From NCBI RefSeq assembly GCF_900188455.1, contig NZ_FZOL01000013.1:62001-126000 (forward strand): a stretch of DNA of 64,000 bases, given 5' to 3'. Of this stretch, positions 17,627 through 27,642 are shown one piece after another. The position numbers were made by a program, and so were the translations under genes. This DNA is from Pseudomonas japonica. Its GTDB lineage: Bacteria > Pseudomonadota > Gammaproteobacteria > Pseudomonadales > Pseudomonadaceae. The stretch's first letter is position 1. Every line of letters begins with the position of its first letter. A model generated the notes under the pieces. That model was not told the DNA's origin. It worked only from the letters and a program-made list of their open reading frames with translations, and ran no database searches.

Positions 17627-18646
17627 ATGAACCTGTCCCCTCTCAATCGCCGCCGCTTCGAGCGCTTCAAGGCCAATCGACGCGGTTGGTGGTCGCTGTG
17701 GCTGTTCGTGATCCTGTTCGGCCTGAGCCTGGGCGCCGAGCTGATCGCCAACGACAAGCCGCTGGCCGTGCGCTACGACGGCGAATGGTATTTCCCGGCC
17801 TTCAAGCGCTACCCGGAAACCACCTTTGGCGGCGAATTTCCCCTGGAAGCCAACTACAAGAGCCCGTACATCCGCGACCTGCTGGAGAAGAAGCAGGGCT
17901 GGGTGCTGTGGGCGCCGATTCCGTTCAGCTACCAGAGCATCAACTACGACCTCAAGGTGCCTGCCCCCGCCCCGCCGTCGGCGCAGAACTGGCTGGGCAC
18001 CGACGACCAGGGTCGCGACGTACTCGCGCGGGTGATCTATGGCTTCCGCATCTCAGTGCTGTTCGCCCTGACCCTGACCGTGCTCAGTTCCATCATCGGC
18101 GTGATCGCCGGTGCCCTGCAGGGCTTCTATGGCGGCTGGGTCGATCTGGCCGGACAACGTTTCCTGGAGATCTGGTCGGGCCTGCCGGTGCTGTACCTGC
18201 TGATCATCCTCGCCAGCTTCGTGCAGCCGAACTTCTGGTGGCTGCTGGGAATCATGCTGCTGTTCTCATGGATGAGCCTGGTGGATGTGGTCCGCGCCGA
18301 ATTCCTGCGCGGACGCAACCTGGAGTACGTGCGCGCCGCGCGGGCGCTGGGCATGCAGAACGCGGCGATCATGTACCGGCACATCCTGCCCAACGCCATG
18401 GTCTCGACCATGACCTTCCTGCCGTTCATTCTCACTGGCGCAATCGGTACCCTGACCGCCCTGGACTTCCTCGGCTTCGGCCTGCCGCCGGGGGCGCCGT
18501 CCCTCGGCGAACTGGTCGCCCAGGGCAAATCCAACCTGCAGGCCCCGTGGCTGGGTATCAGCGCCTTCGCCGTACTGGCCCTGATGCTCAGCCTGCTGGT
18601 ATTCATCGGCGAATCCGCCCGCGACGCCTTCGACCCGAGGAAATGA
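17627..18646 (+). CDS. nppC: Peptide ABC transporter permease (NppC/YejE-like)
   Basis: Second permease (339 aa). It has one membrane segment near the N-terminus (WWSLWLFVILFGLSLGAELI), a periplasmic loop, the NWLGTDDQGRDVLARVIYG motif typical of DppC/YejE, then five more segments. The EAA-type loop is EYVRAARALGMQNAAIMYRH. It lies one base after nppB and one base before nppD, consistent with a single transcript. Confidence 0.93.
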   Translation: MNLSPLNRRRFERFKANRRGWWSLWLFVILFGLSLGAELIANDKPLAVRYDGEWYFPAFKRYPETTFGGEFPLEANYKSPYIRDLLEKKQGWVLWAPIPFSYQSINYDLKVPAPAPPSAQNWLGTDDQGRDVLARVIYGFRISVLFALTLTVLSSIIGVIAGALQGFYGGWVDLAGQRFLEIWSGLPVLYLLIILASFVQPNFWWLLGIMLLFSWMSLVDVVRAEFLRGRNLEYVRAARALGMQNAAIMYRHILPNAMVSTMTFLPFILTGAIGTLTALDFLGFGLPPGAPSLGELVAQGKSNLQAPWLGISAFAVLALMLSLLVFIGESARDAFDPRK

Positions 18647-18647
18647 C

Positions 18648-20264
18648 ATGAACAAGGACACCTTGATCGAAGTACGCGACCTCGCCGTGGAATTCGTCAG
18701 CGGAGCGCAGCAGCAGCGCGTGGTGGAAGGCGTTAGCTTCGATATCCGCCGTGGCGAGACCCTGGCACTGGTTGGCGAGAGCGGCTCGGGCAAATCGGTC
18801 ACCGCCCACTCCATCCTGCGCCTGCTGCCCTACCCACTGGCGCGGCACCCGGCCGGAAGCATCCGCTACGGCGAGCAGGACCTGCTGCAACTGGACGAGA
18901 AGAAGATGCGCCACCTGCGCGGCAATCGCATCGCCATGATCTTCCAGGAGCCGATGACCTCGTTGAACCCGCTGCACAGCATCGAGAAGCAGATCAACGA
19001 AGTCCTGATGCTGCACAAGGGCCTGCGCGGCAAGGAGGCCACCGCCCGTACCCTGGAACTGCTGGAACTGGTCGGCATCCCCGATCCGCTCAAACGCCTC
19101 AAGGCCCTGCCCCACGAGCTGTCCGGCGGCCAGCGGCAGCGGGTGATGATCGCCATGGCCCTGGCCAACGAGCCGGAACTGCTGATCGCCGACGAACCGA
19201 CCACCGCGCTGGATGTCACCGTCCAGTTGAAAATCCTCGAGTTGCTCAAGCGTTTGCAGGCCAAGCTGGGCATGGCCCTGTTGCTGATCAGCCACGACCT
19301 GAACCTGGTGAAAAGAATTGCGCACCGCGTATGTGTCATGCAGCGCGGTTGCATCGTCGAACAGTCATCGTGTGAAGAACTGTTCCGCGCTCCGCAGCAT
19401 CCGTACACGAAAATGCTGCTCGGCGCCGAGCCCAGCGGCAAGCCCGCCGCCAACCCGGAGGGCGCGCCGTTGCTGGAAGTCGAAGACCTGCGTGTCTGGT
19501 TCCCGATCAGGAAAGGCCTGTTGCGCCGTACCGTGGACCACGTCAAGGCGGTGGATGGCATCAACTTCAGCCTGCCCCAGGGCCAGACCCTGGGGATCGT
19601 TGGCGAAAGTGGTTCGGGCAAATCGACGCTGGGCCTGGCGATTCTGCGCCTGATCGGCAGCAAGGGCGCCATCCGCTTCGAGAAGCAGCGGCTGGACGGC
19701 ATGAGCCAGCAACAGGTACGACCGCTGCGGCGGGAAATGCAGGTGGTCTTCCAGGACCCCTTCGGCAGCCTGAGCCCGCGCATGTGCGTGAACGATATCG
19801 TCGGTGAAGGCCTGCGCATTCATCGGATAGGCACGGAAGCGGAACAGGAACAGGCCATCATGGAAGCACTCAGGGAAGTAGGTCTGGACCCGGAAACCCG
19901 GCACCGCTACCCTCACGAGTTCTCCGGAGGCCAACGACAACGGATTGCCATTGCCCGGGCACTGGTATTGAAACCGGCACTGATCCTGCTGGACGAGCCC
20001 ACTTCGGCGCTCGACCGCACCGTTCAGCGCCAGGTGGTGGAGCTGCTGCGCGCGCTGCAGACCAAGTACAACCTGACCTACCTGTTCATCAGCCACGATC
20101 TGGCGGTGGTCAAGGCGCTCAGTCACCAGTTGATGGTGGTCAAGCAAGGTCAGGTAGTGGAACAAGGTCCGGCCGCGAGCATCTTCGCCGCACCGCAACA
20201 CCCCTATACACAGCAGCTGCTGGAGGCCGCCTTTCTGGCTCCCACGGCTGTCGATATAACCTGA
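18648..20264 (+). CDS. nppD: Peptide ABC transporter dual ATP-binding protein (NppD/YejF-like)
   Basis: Cytoplasmic ATPase of 538 aa carrying two complete ABC cassettes in one chain. The first has Walker A GESGSGKS at residues 43-50, signature LSGGQRQRVMIAMAL and Walker B LLIADEPTTALD. The second has GESGSGKST, FSGGQRQRIAIARAL and LILLDEPTSALD. Both end with the peptide-transporter segment (APQHPYTK, APQHPYTQ). It completes the operon; fabI follows 13 bp later and may be partly cotranscribed. Confidence 0.94.
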   Translation: MNKDTLIEVRDLAVEFVSGAQQQRVVEGVSFDIRRGETLALVGESGSGKSVTAHSILRLLPYPLARHPAGSIRYGEQDLLQLDEKKMRHLRGNRIAMIFQEPMTSLNPLHSIEKQINEVLMLHKGLRGKEATARTLELLELVGIPDPLKRLKALPHELSGGQRQRVMIAMALANEPELLIADEPTTALDVTVQLKILELLKRLQAKLGMALLLISHDLNLVKRIAHRVCVMQRGCIVEQSSCEELFRAPQHPYTKMLLGAEPSGKPAANPEGAPLLEVEDLRVWFPIRKGLLRRTVDHVKAVDGINFSLPQGQTLGIVGESGSGKSTLGLAILRLIGSKGAIRFEKQRLDGMSQQQVRPLRREMQVVFQDPFGSLSPRMCVNDIVGEGLRIHRIGTEAEQEQAIMEALREVGLDPETRHRYPHEFSGGQRQRIAIARALVLKPALILLDEPTSALDRTVQRQVVELLRALQTKYNLTYLFISHDLAVVKALSHQLMVVKQGQVVEQGPAASIFAAPQHPYTQQLLEAAFLAPTAVDIT

Positions 20265-20277
20265 AGAGGAACAACAC

Positions 20278-21072
20278 ATGGGTTTTCTCGCCGGTAAGCG
20301 CGTACTGATCGTCGGTGTCGCCAGCAAACTGTCCATCGCATCCGGCATCGCTGCCGCCATGCATCGCGAGGGGGCGGAACTTGCCTTCACCTACCAGAAC
20401 GAAAAGCTCAAGGGCCGCGTCGAAGAGTTCGCCGCTGGCTGGGGCTCCAACCCTGAGCTGTGCTTCCCTTGCGACGTTGCCAATGACGACGACATCGCCA
20501 AGGTCTTCGAGGAACTGAGCAAGAAGTGGGACGGCCTGGATTGCATCGTGCACTCCGTGGGCTTCGCGCCGGGCGACCAGCTCGACGGCGACTTCACCGA
20601 AGTCACCACTCGCGAAGGTTTCCGCATCGCCCACGACATCAGCGCCTACAGCTTCGTCGCCCTGGCCAAGGCCGGTCGCGAAATGATGAAGGGCCGCAAC
20701 GGCAGCCTGCTGACCCTGTCGTACCTGGGCGCCGAGCGCACCATGCCGAACTACAACGTCATGGGCATGGCCAAGGCCAGCCTGGAAGCCGGCGTTCGCT
20801 ACCTGGCCGGCAGCCTCGGCCCGGAAGGCACTCGCGTCAACGCCATCTCCGCCGGTCCGATCCGCACCCTGGCCGCTTCCGGCATCAAGAGCTTCCGCAA
20901 GATGCTGGCCGCCAACGAAGCGCAGACCCCGCTGCGCCGCAACGTCACCATCGAAGAAGTCGGCAACGCCGGCGCCTTCCTCTGCTCCGACCTGGCGTCG
21001 GGTGTCAGCGGTGAAATCATGTACGTGGACGGCGGTTTCAACACCACCGCCATGGGCGATATCTCGGAGTAA
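20278..21072 (+). CDS. fabI: Enoyl-[acyl-carrier-protein] reductase (NADH), FabI
   Basis: Short-chain dehydrogenase-type enzyme (264 aa) that reduces trans-2-enoyl-ACP in the last step of fatty-acid elongation. It has the glycine-rich cofactor region near GKRVLIVGVASKLSIASGIA. The FabI active-site residues are Tyr149 (SYLGAER), Tyr159 and Lys166 (YNVMGMAK). The C-terminus GEIMYVDGGFNTTAMG is typical. AAGAGGAAC precedes the ATG as ribosome site. It is the target of triclosan-type inhibitors in other species. It is convergent with ppiD. Confidence 0.97.
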   Translation: MGFLAGKRVLIVGVASKLSIASGIAAAMHREGAELAFTYQNEKLKGRVEEFAAGWGSNPELCFPCDVANDDDIAKVFEELSKKWDGLDCIVHSVGFAPGDQLDGDFTEVTTREGFRIAHDISAYSFVALAKAGREMMKGRNGSLLTLSYLGAERTMPNYNVMGMAKASLEAGVRYLAGSLGPEGTRVNAISAGPIRTLAASGIKSFRKMLAANEAQTPLRRNVTIEEVGNAGAFLCSDLASGVSGEIMYVDGGFNTTAMGDISE

Positions 21073-21086
21073 GACTTCGGGAACAG

Positions 21087-21112
21087 GAAAAGGCCGCGAT
21101 CGCGGCCTTTTC
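21087..21112 (+). terminator. Rho-independent terminator of fabI
   Basis: Long GC-rich stem (GAAAAGGCCGCGA and its complement TCGCGGCCTTTTC) followed by TTTT, 15 bp after the fabI stop codon. Confidence 0.9.
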
Positions 21113-21180
21113 TTTTGCCTGGAGAACAGGAACCGTCCGGTTTCGGGAGGAGAGATTCACACTCTGTTCAGGGGACGCAT

Positions 21181-21210
21181 AAAAAAGCCCGCATCGCTGC
21201 GGGCTTTTTT
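21181..21210. terminator. Bidirectional terminator between fabI and ppiD
   Basis: AAAAAAGCCCGCA, loop TCGC, TGCGGGCTTTTTT: a 13-bp stem with an A-run on one side and a U-run on the other. It sits between the convergent fabI and ppiD genes and fits termination in both directions. Confidence 0.92.
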
Positions 21211-21227
21211 CATCTGCGTGTCCTCAC

Positions 21228-23099
21228 TCAGTAACGAGTGATCTCCGCCTTGGCTTCCAGCTGCTTGCGGTACGCCGCGAAGTCCTGCTGGCCGGCACGG
21301 GAGGCAAGATAGCGGCGGTACTCGCCCTTCTCTTCCTCGCTGGCCGCACTGCCTTCGTTGACGCCATTCAGACGCAACACGACGACGCTGCCATCCGCCA
21401 GGGTGACGGTGGAATACACCGGCTTGTCCTTGGCCTCTGGCTTGCTCATGCGGAACAGTGCCTGCAGCTCGGCCGGATCGACGCCTTCCTGCATGCGGGT
21501 GGCCGCCTCCTGGACCTTCCAGGCCTGGCCATCCTGCACCGGCTGGTAAGCGATCTTGCCATCGCGCAGGCCGGCGATCAGGGCCTCGGTCTTGCTCTTC
21601 ACGGCTGCGGTAGCCTGTTCCTGAGCCAGATGGTCATGGATCGGACCGGACACGGCTTCCAGCGGCAGCTGTTCAGGTTTGCGGTGTTCCTTGACCCGCA
21701 CGACCACCACGGTTTCCGGATCCAGTTCGATCGCCGAACTGTTGGCGCCTTCATCCATGACTTCAGGACTGAACGCGGCCTGGATCACTTGACGGTTGGC
21801 AGTGATGCCATCGCCGCCTTCACGACCGAACGGTGCGGAAGTCTGTACCTGCAAACCCAGATCCTGGGATGGCTGGGCCAGGTCGGAGGCTTCGAAGGCC
21901 GAATCTTCAAGTTGCTTGGTGGCCTCGACGAAACGCTGCTCGACCTGCTGGGTCTTCAGCTCGCGGGTCAGCTTGTCCTTCAGGCTGGCGAAGGTCGGCA
22001 CTTCCGGCGCCTGCACGCCCAGCAGCTTGATCAGGTGGAAACCGAACTCGGTGCGTACCGGAACGGAGACCTGGTCCTGGTTCAGCGCATAGAGCGCATC
22101 CTCGAAGGCCGGATCATAGACGCCCTTGCCGGCGTAACCGAGGTCACCGCCATTGTTCGCCGAGCCAGGATCCTGCGAGAACTCCTTGGCCAACGCGGCA
22201 AAGTCCTCACCCTTGGCCAGACGTTGCTGGACTTCCTCGACACGGGCCTTGGCCTGCGCTTCGTCCTGCTTGTCGTTGACCTCAATGAGAATGTGCGCGG
22301 CATGGCGCTGCTCGGCCAGGTTGGCGATTTCTTTCTGGTACAGCGCCTGCAGCTCGTCCTCGTTGACCTTGACCTGATCGAAGTACGCAGCCTTCTTCAG
22401 CTCGATATAGTCGATGACGACCTGATCGGGACTCATGAATTCCTTGGCGTGCTGTTCGTAGTACGCCTTGACCTGCTCGTCGGTGACAGTGACGGCGGCC
22501 GGGTCGGCCTTGAAGGTCAGCGAGGCGAAATCACGGGTCTGCTTCTCCAGGCGGGCGAAGGCTTCAACCTGGGCATCGGTCACGAACCCACTACCCGCAA
22601 GTCCCGCGCGCAGTTGGCCGATCAGCATTTCCTGAGCGAGCATCTCGCGGAATTGCATACGACCGTAGCCCATCTGGCGAATGACCTGGTCGAAACGCTC
22701 GGCACTGAACTTGCCGTCCACCTGGAACTCTGGCGTCTGCAGAATCACCTGATCCAGCGCGGCCTCGGAGAAGGAGAACTTCGCATCACGCGCGCCCTGC
22801 AGCAGCAACTGGCGCTCGATCAAGCCTTTCAGCGCCGCGTCACGCAGCATGGTGTCGCTCAGCAGAGAGGGGTCGAAATCCTTGCCCAGTCGTTGCATCA
22901 GTTGCCGACGTTGCGTTTCGACAGCCTGGCTCAGCTCGTTCTGGCTGATGGTGTCGTCGTTGACCTTGGCAGCATCCTGGTTATGGCTGACGGCCTGGAA
23001 GATGGCGTCGAAGCCGGTCAGTGCCATCAGTACCACGATGACACCGATGATGGTCTTGGCAATCCAACCTTGTGAATTGTCCCTGATATTTTGCAGCAT
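21228..23099 (-). CDS. ppiD: Peptidyl-prolyl isomerase/chaperone PpiD (SurA N-terminal domain, parvulin)
   Basis: Inner-membrane-anchored periplasmic folding factor (623 aa). The N-terminus has one membrane anchor (about 13-33, WIAKTIIGVIVVLMALTGF), then a SurA-like chaperone region. A parvulin domain at about 265-360 contains AAHILIEVNDKQDEA, FSQDPGSANNGGDLGY and FGFHLIKL, and a long C-terminal chaperone region follows. The ATG at 23099 has a G-rich ribosome site and starts directly before the anchor; the frame extends upstream into the hupB terminator region. It follows hupB as in P. aeruginosa. Confidence 0.93.
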   Translation of the reverse strand: MLQNIRDNSQGWIAKTIIGVIVVLMALTGFDAIFQAVSHNQDAAKVNDDTISQNELSQAVETQRRQLMQRLGKDFDPSLLSDTMLRDAALKGLIERQLLLQGARDAKFSFSEAALDQVILQTPEFQVDGKFSAERFDQVIRQMGYGRMQFREMLAQEMLIGQLRAGLAGSGFVTDAQVEAFARLEKQTRDFASLTFKADPAAVTVTDEQVKAYYEQHAKEFMSPDQVVIDYIELKKAAYFDQVKVNEDELQALYQKEIANLAEQRHAAHILIEVNDKQDEAQAKARVEEVQQRLAKGEDFAALAKEFSQDPGSANNGGDLGYAGKGVYDPAFEDALYALNQDQVSVPVRTEFGFHLIKLLGVQAPEVPTFASLKDKLTRELKTQQVEQRFVEATKQLEDSAFEASDLAQPSQDLGLQVQTSAPFGREGGDGITANRQVIQAAFSPEVMDEGANSSAIELDPETVVVVRVKEHRKPEQLPLEAVSGPIHDHLAQEQATAAVKSKTEALIAGLRDGKIAYQPVQDGQAWKVQEAATRMQEGVDPAELQALFRMSKPEAKDKPVYSTVTLADGSVVVLRLNGVNEGSAASEEEKGEYRRYLASRAGQQDFAAYRKQLEAKAEITRY

Positions 23100-23165
23100 G
23101 CGTCCCCCAGAAACGGCTGTGGCGGCTGCACAACCGCGGAGCGTGGGTAGAGTCCTGATAGAAGA

Positions 23166-23189
23166 AAGGCGCATCCGGGGATGCGCCTT
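23166..23189 (-). terminator. Terminator after hupB
   Basis: Stem AAGGCGCATC/GATGCGCCTT with loop CGGG; on the minus strand it is followed by TCTTC, giving a U-rich tail. It lies between hupB and ppiD and suggests that ppiD has its own promoter or is reached by read-through. Confidence 0.75.
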
Positions 23190-23290
23190 CTCGTAACGGG
23201 CGGAGCAGACGAATGGGTGATCATTTCCGCTCCGCCGACGAGCCAGCCGCCAAGGCCGGCCCGACTAGGCGAAAGCCTGAAAAGAACGTC

Positions 23291-23563
23291 TCAGTTGACG
23301 GCTTCTTTCAGTGCCTTGCCAGCCTTGAAGCCAGGCTTCTTGGCAGCAGGGATTTCCAGAGTCTTGCCGGTCTGCGGGTTACGGCCGACACGGGCAGAAC
23401 GCTCGGTTACCGAGAAGGTACCGAAGCCGACCAGAACCACGGAATCACCGCCCTTCAGGGCACCGGTGATGGATTCGATGACTGCATCCAGCGCACGGCT
23501 AGCAGCAGCTTTCGGGATATCAGCAGAAGCAGCGATAGCGTCAATCAGTTCCGACTTGTTCAC
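23291..23563 (-). CDS. hupB: DNA-binding protein HU-beta
   Basis: Nucleoid-associated protein of 90 aa that bends and compacts DNA as a dimer. It starts MNKSELIDAIAASADIPKAA. The DNA-contacting arm carries the family signature GFGTFSVTERSARVGRNPQTG and IPAAKKPGFKAGKALK. Its length and position between lon and ppiD are as in other pseudomonads. The start has a GGGGAC ribosome site. Confidence 0.97.
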   Translation of the reverse strand: MNKSELIDAIAASADIPKAAASRALDAVIESITGALKGGDSVVLVGFGTFSVTERSARVGRNPQTGKTLEIPAAKKPGFKAGKALKEAVN

Positions 23564-23702
23564 TCTAAGTCCCCTTATCTCTATTTGAGTTTGTTTCTAA
23601 CTATGTATAGCTGGAATCAACGCCAAGTGGCCCATGACACTTGAGTGCCTCTTAAGGCAAGGACCTGAATACGGTCAGACGGGCCACCCGGCTAAATACT
23701 GA

Positions 23703-26099
23703 TTAATGCGTGCTGATTCGTTCCTTGGAATCACTGTCGCGTTTTTCATCCTTGGCGACAATCTCGGGAGCCACATCCGGCAAGGGCTCCGGGGCGTATT
23801 GCAGCGCAATTTGGAGGACTTCGTCAATCCATTTGACCGGTTTAATCTGAAGATCCTGCTTAATATTGTCAGGAATTTCTTTCAGATCACGCACATTCTC
23901 TTCCGGAATGATCACGGTCTTGATTCCACCACGATGGGCGGCCAGCAATTTCTCTTTCAGGCCACCGATCGCCAATACCTGACCACGCAAAGTGATTTCA
24001 CCGGTCATCGCTACATCGGCACGCACCGGAATCTGCGTCAGGGCGGAAACCAGCGCAGTGCACATGCCGATACCAGCACTCGGGCCATCCTTCGGCGTCG
24101 CGCCTTCCGGCATGTGGATATGCGTGTCGCGCTTCTCGTGGAAGTCGGCCGGAATACCCAGGCTCTGCGCACGGCTGCGCACCACAGTCTGCGCGGCAGT
24201 GATCGACTCGACCATGACGTCGCCCAGCGAACCTGTCTTGATCAATTGCCCCTTGCCCGGAATGACCGCTGCCTCGATGGTCAGCAACTCGCCACCGACC
24301 TGCGTCCAGGCCAGACCGGTCACCTGACCGACCTGATCCTGCTGCTCGGCCAGGCCATAACGGAACTTGCGCACGCCGAGGAAGTGCTCCAGGCGCTCGC
24401 TGTCGACCTTGACCACCACCTGCTTCTGCCCGGTGTATTCCTTGACCACCTTGCGGCAGACCTTGGCGATCTGCCGCTCCAGACCACGTACACCAGCTTC
24501 GCGCGTGTAGTAGCGAATGATGTCGCGGATCGCCGTCACATCGACTTCCAGCTCGGTCTTCTTCAAACCGTTGGCCTTGATCTGCTTCGGCACCAGGTAC
24601 TTGACCGCGATGTTGATCTTCTCGTCCTCGGTGTACCCAGGCAGACGAATGACCTCCATCCGGTCCAGCAGCGCCGGCGGAATGTTCATGGAGTTGGAGG
24701 TACAGAGGAACATCACATCGGACAGGTCGTAATCGACCTCCAAGTAGTGATCGTTGAAGTTGTGGTTCTGCTCCGGATCGAGCACTTCCAGCAGCGCCGA
24801 TGCGGGATCACCACGCATGTCACTGCCCATCTTGTCGATTTCATCGAGCAGGAACAGCGGATTGCGCACGCCGACCTTGGTCATTTTCTGGATCAGGCGT
24901 CCCGGCATCGAGCCGATGTAGGTCCGGCGGTGACCACGGATCTCGGCCTCGTCACGCACACCACCCAGGGCCATGCGCACGAACTTGCGGTTGGTCGCGC
25001 TGGCGATGGACTCGGCCAGCGAGGTCTTGCCAACGCCGGGCGGACCGACCAGGCACAACACCGGGCCACGAATCTTCTTCACGCGCTTCTGCACCGCGAG
25101 GTACTCGAGGATGCGCTCCTTGACCTCTTCCAGGCCATAGTGATCGGCATCGAGAATTTCCTCGGCCTTGGCCAGATCCAGACGCACCTTGCTCTGAGCC
25201 TTCCACGGTACCTGCACCAACCAGTCGAGGTACGAACGCACCACCGTGGCTTCAGCGGACATCGGCGACATCTGCTTGAGCTTGTTCAGCTCAGCCTGCG
25301 CCTTGGCGTATGCATCCTTCGGCAGGCCAGCAGCCTCGAGACGCTTCTTGAGCTCCTCGACTTCGTTGTGACCTTCGTCGCTGTCGCCGAGCTCCTTCTG
25401 AATGGCCTTCATCTGCTCATTCAGGTAGTACTCGCGCTGACTGCGCTCCATCTGCTTCTTGACCCGACCGCGGATGCGCTTCTCGACCTGCAGCAGGTCG
25501 ATTTCGCCATCCAGCAATGCCAGTACGTGTTCGACCCGGGCGGCCAGGTCGATAATTTCGAGAATTTCCTGCTTCTGCTCGATCTTCAGCGCCATGTGCG
25601 CAGCCATGGTATCTACCAGGCGGCCCGGCTCGTCGATACTGTTGAGCGAAGACAGAACTTCAGCCGGGACCTTCTTGCCCAGCTGGACGTATTGTTCGAA
25701 CTGCGACAGCAGGCTGCGGACGAAGACTTCGGATTCGCGATCGGCGGCGTCGGTTTCCTCGATCAGCGCGACTTCGGCACGAATGTGCCCATCCACCTCG
25801 ACAAAGCGCTCGACGGTGCCGCGCTGCTCGCCCTCGACCAGCACCTTGACAGTGCCATCGGGCAGTTTCAGCAGTTGCAGGACGGTCGCGATGGTGCCGA
25901 CGCGATAGAGGGCGTCTTCACCCGGATCGTCATCGGCTGGATTCTTCTGAGCCAGCAAAAGGATTTGCTTCTCACCGGTCATCGCAGCCTCGAGGGCCTC
26001 GATGGACTTTTCACGCCCCACGAACAGCGGGATGACCATGTGCGGGTAAACAACGACATCGCGCAATGGCAAAAGAGGCAAGTCGAGGGTTGTCTTCAT
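23703..26099 (-). CDS. lon: ATP-dependent protease Lon
   Basis: Cytoplasmic AAA+ serine protease (798 aa) that degrades damaged and regulatory proteins. An N-terminal LON substrate-binding domain (LPLLPLRDVVVYPHMVIPL) and coiled-coil are followed by the ATPase with Walker A GPPGVGKTS and Walker B LFLLDEIDKM. The C-terminal protease domain has the catalytic Ser in PKDGPSAGIG and the Lys in LRGQVLAIGGLKEKLLAA. It lies between clpX and hupB. Confidence 0.97.
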   Translation of the reverse strand: MKTTLDLPLLPLRDVVVYPHMVIPLFVGREKSIEALEAAMTGEKQILLLAQKNPADDDPGEDALYRVGTIATVLQLLKLPDGTVKVLVEGEQRGTVERFVEVDGHIRAEVALIEETDAADRESEVFVRSLLSQFEQYVQLGKKVPAEVLSSLNSIDEPGRLVDTMAAHMALKIEQKQEILEIIDLAARVEHVLALLDGEIDLLQVEKRIRGRVKKQMERSQREYYLNEQMKAIQKELGDSDEGHNEVEELKKRLEAAGLPKDAYAKAQAELNKLKQMSPMSAEATVVRSYLDWLVQVPWKAQSKVRLDLAKAEEILDADHYGLEEVKERILEYLAVQKRVKKIRGPVLCLVGPPGVGKTSLAESIASATNRKFVRMALGGVRDEAEIRGHRRTYIGSMPGRLIQKMTKVGVRNPLFLLDEIDKMGSDMRGDPASALLEVLDPEQNHNFNDHYLEVDYDLSDVMFLCTSNSMNIPPALLDRMEVIRLPGYTEDEKINIAVKYLVPKQIKANGLKKTELEVDVTAIRDIIRYYTREAGVRGLERQIAKVCRKVVKEYTGQKQVVVKVDSERLEHFLGVRKFRYGLAEQQDQVGQVTGLAWTQVGGELLTIEAAVIPGKGQLIKTGSLGDVMVESITAAQTVVRSRAQSLGIPADFHEKRDTHIHMPEGATPKDGPSAGIGMCTALVSALTQIPVRADVAMTGEITLRGQVLAIGGLKEKLLAAHRGGIKTVIIPEENVRDLKEIPDNIKQDLQIKPVKWIDEVLQIALQYAPEPLPDVAPEIVAKDEKRDSDSKERISTH

Positions 26100-26207
26100 G
26101 ATTTCGCCTCTACAGCGGCCCTGTGGCCGTAATCCGATGGAAATTTGAGCTTGGAGTTAATGTGGGGGCAGCCCCGGAAAAAAACAAGCTCCGCGACAGG
26201 AAAAGCA

Positions 26208-26227
26208 AAGGGGCCCGTAGGCCCCTT
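26208..26227 (-). terminator. Terminator after clpX
   Basis: Stem AAGGGGCC, loop CGTA, GGCCCCTT; on the minus strand it is followed by TGCTTTTCC. It lies between clpX and lon and separates their transcripts. Confidence 0.8.
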
Positions 26228-26250
26228 GCTGGTTTCACTGCCTCTCAGAC

Positions 26251-27534
26251 TCAGGCGTCTGGTGCGGCCTTGGCTGGCGGCTCGCTGTTCTCGTAGATCA
26301 ACAGCGGCTGCGAGGTGCCATCGATGACGCTCTCGTCGATCACTACCTTGCTGACATCCTTCTGCGAAGGAATCTCGTACATGGTGTCGAGGAGGATGCC
26401 TTCGAGGATCGAACGCAGGCCACGGGCACCGGTCTTGCGCTCCAGCGCCTTGCGAGCGACCGACTTCAACGCATCGCTGCGGAACTCCAGATCCACGCCT
26501 TCCATCTCGAACAGCTTGCCGTACTGCTTGGTCAAGGCGTTCTTCGGCTCGGTCAGGATCTGCATCAGCGCGGCCTCATCCAGCTCATCGAGCGTCGCCA
26601 GGACCGGCAGACGACCGACGAACTCGGGAATCAGGCCGAACTTGACCAGATCGTCCGGCTCGACTTCACGCAGCGACTCGCCAACCTTCTTGCCCTCCTC
26701 CTTGCTGCGAACTTCGGCGCCGAAGCCGATGCCGCCGCGGGTGGAGCGCTGCTGGATGACTTTCTCCAGACCAGAGAAGGCACCACCGCAGATGAACAGA
26801 ATGTTGCGTGTGTCGACCTGCAGGAACTCCTGCTGCGGGTGCTTGCGACCACCTTGCGGCGGAACCGAGGCAACGGTGCCCTCGATCAGCTTGAGCAGTG
26901 CCTGTTGCACACCCTCGCCCGAAACATCGCGCGTGATCGACGGGTTGTCGGACTTGCGCGAAATCTTGTCGATTTCGTCGATGTAGACAATGCCCATCTG
27001 GGCCTTTTCCACGTCGTAATCACACTTCTGCAGCAGCTTCTGAATGATGTTCTCGACGTCTTCGCCCACGTAACCGGCTTCGGTCAGCGTAGTGGCGTCG
27101 GCGATGGTGAACGGCACGTTCAGCAGGCGAGCGAGTGTTTCCGCGAGCAGGGTCTTGCCCGAGCCAGTCGGGCCGATGAGCAGGATGTTGCTCTTGCCCA
27201 GTTCGACGTCGTCGGATTTCTTGTCACGTTGGTTCAGACGCTTGTAGTGGTTGTACACCGCTACGGCCAGAACCTTTTTCGCGCGCTCCTGACCAATGAC
27301 GTACTGGTCCAGGATGGCGCTGATTTCTTTCGGCGAAGGCAATTTATGCGCGCTGCTCTCGGCCTGGGCTTCCTGCACCTCCTCGCGGATGATGTCGTTG
27401 CACAGGTCGACGCACTCGTCGCAGATAAATACCGAGGGTCCGGCAATCAACTTGCGCACTTCATGCTGGCTTTTGCCGCAGAAGGAGCAATAGAGCAATT
27501 TGCCGTTGTCCTCGCCGTTACGGGTGTCAGTCAT
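26251..27534 (-). CDS. clpX: ATP-dependent Clp protease ATP-binding subunit ClpX
   Basis: AAA+ unfoldase (427 aa) that feeds substrates to ClpP. The N-terminal zinc finger is seen as YCSFCGKS and FICDECVDLC. Walker A is GPTGSGKTLLAETLA, the pore loop is AGYVGEDVE, Walker B is VYIDEIDKI and the sensor region is near EFVGRLPV. The ATG at 27534 gives the expected length; the longer frame has no ribosome site. It lies 108 bp after clpP on the same strand. Confidence 0.97.
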   Translation of the reverse strand: MTDTRNGEDNGKLLYCSFCGKSQHEVRKLIAGPSVFICDECVDLCNDIIREEVQEAQAESSAHKLPSPKEISAILDQYVIGQERAKKVLAVAVYNHYKRLNQRDKKSDDVELGKSNILLIGPTGSGKTLLAETLARLLNVPFTIADATTLTEAGYVGEDVENIIQKLLQKCDYDVEKAQMGIVYIDEIDKISRKSDNPSITRDVSGEGVQQALLKLIEGTVASVPPQGGRKHPQQEFLQVDTRNILFICGGAFSGLEKVIQQRSTRGGIGFGAEVRSKEEGKKVGESLREVEPDDLVKFGLIPEFVGRLPVLATLDELDEAALMQILTEPKNALTKQYGKLFEMEGVDLEFRSDALKSVARKALERKTGARGLRSILEGILLDTMYEIPSQKDVSKVVIDESVIDGTSQPLLIYENSEPPAKAAPDA

Positions 27535-27642
27535 TCGATCGATCCAATCCGGTAGGCTTGCAACACAAGATGAAGGCAATTGCGGGCTTTTTCAAGTCCG
27601 CAGGCAGGCGCTTTCCGCACCTGCCCGCTCTGGCATCCGGGA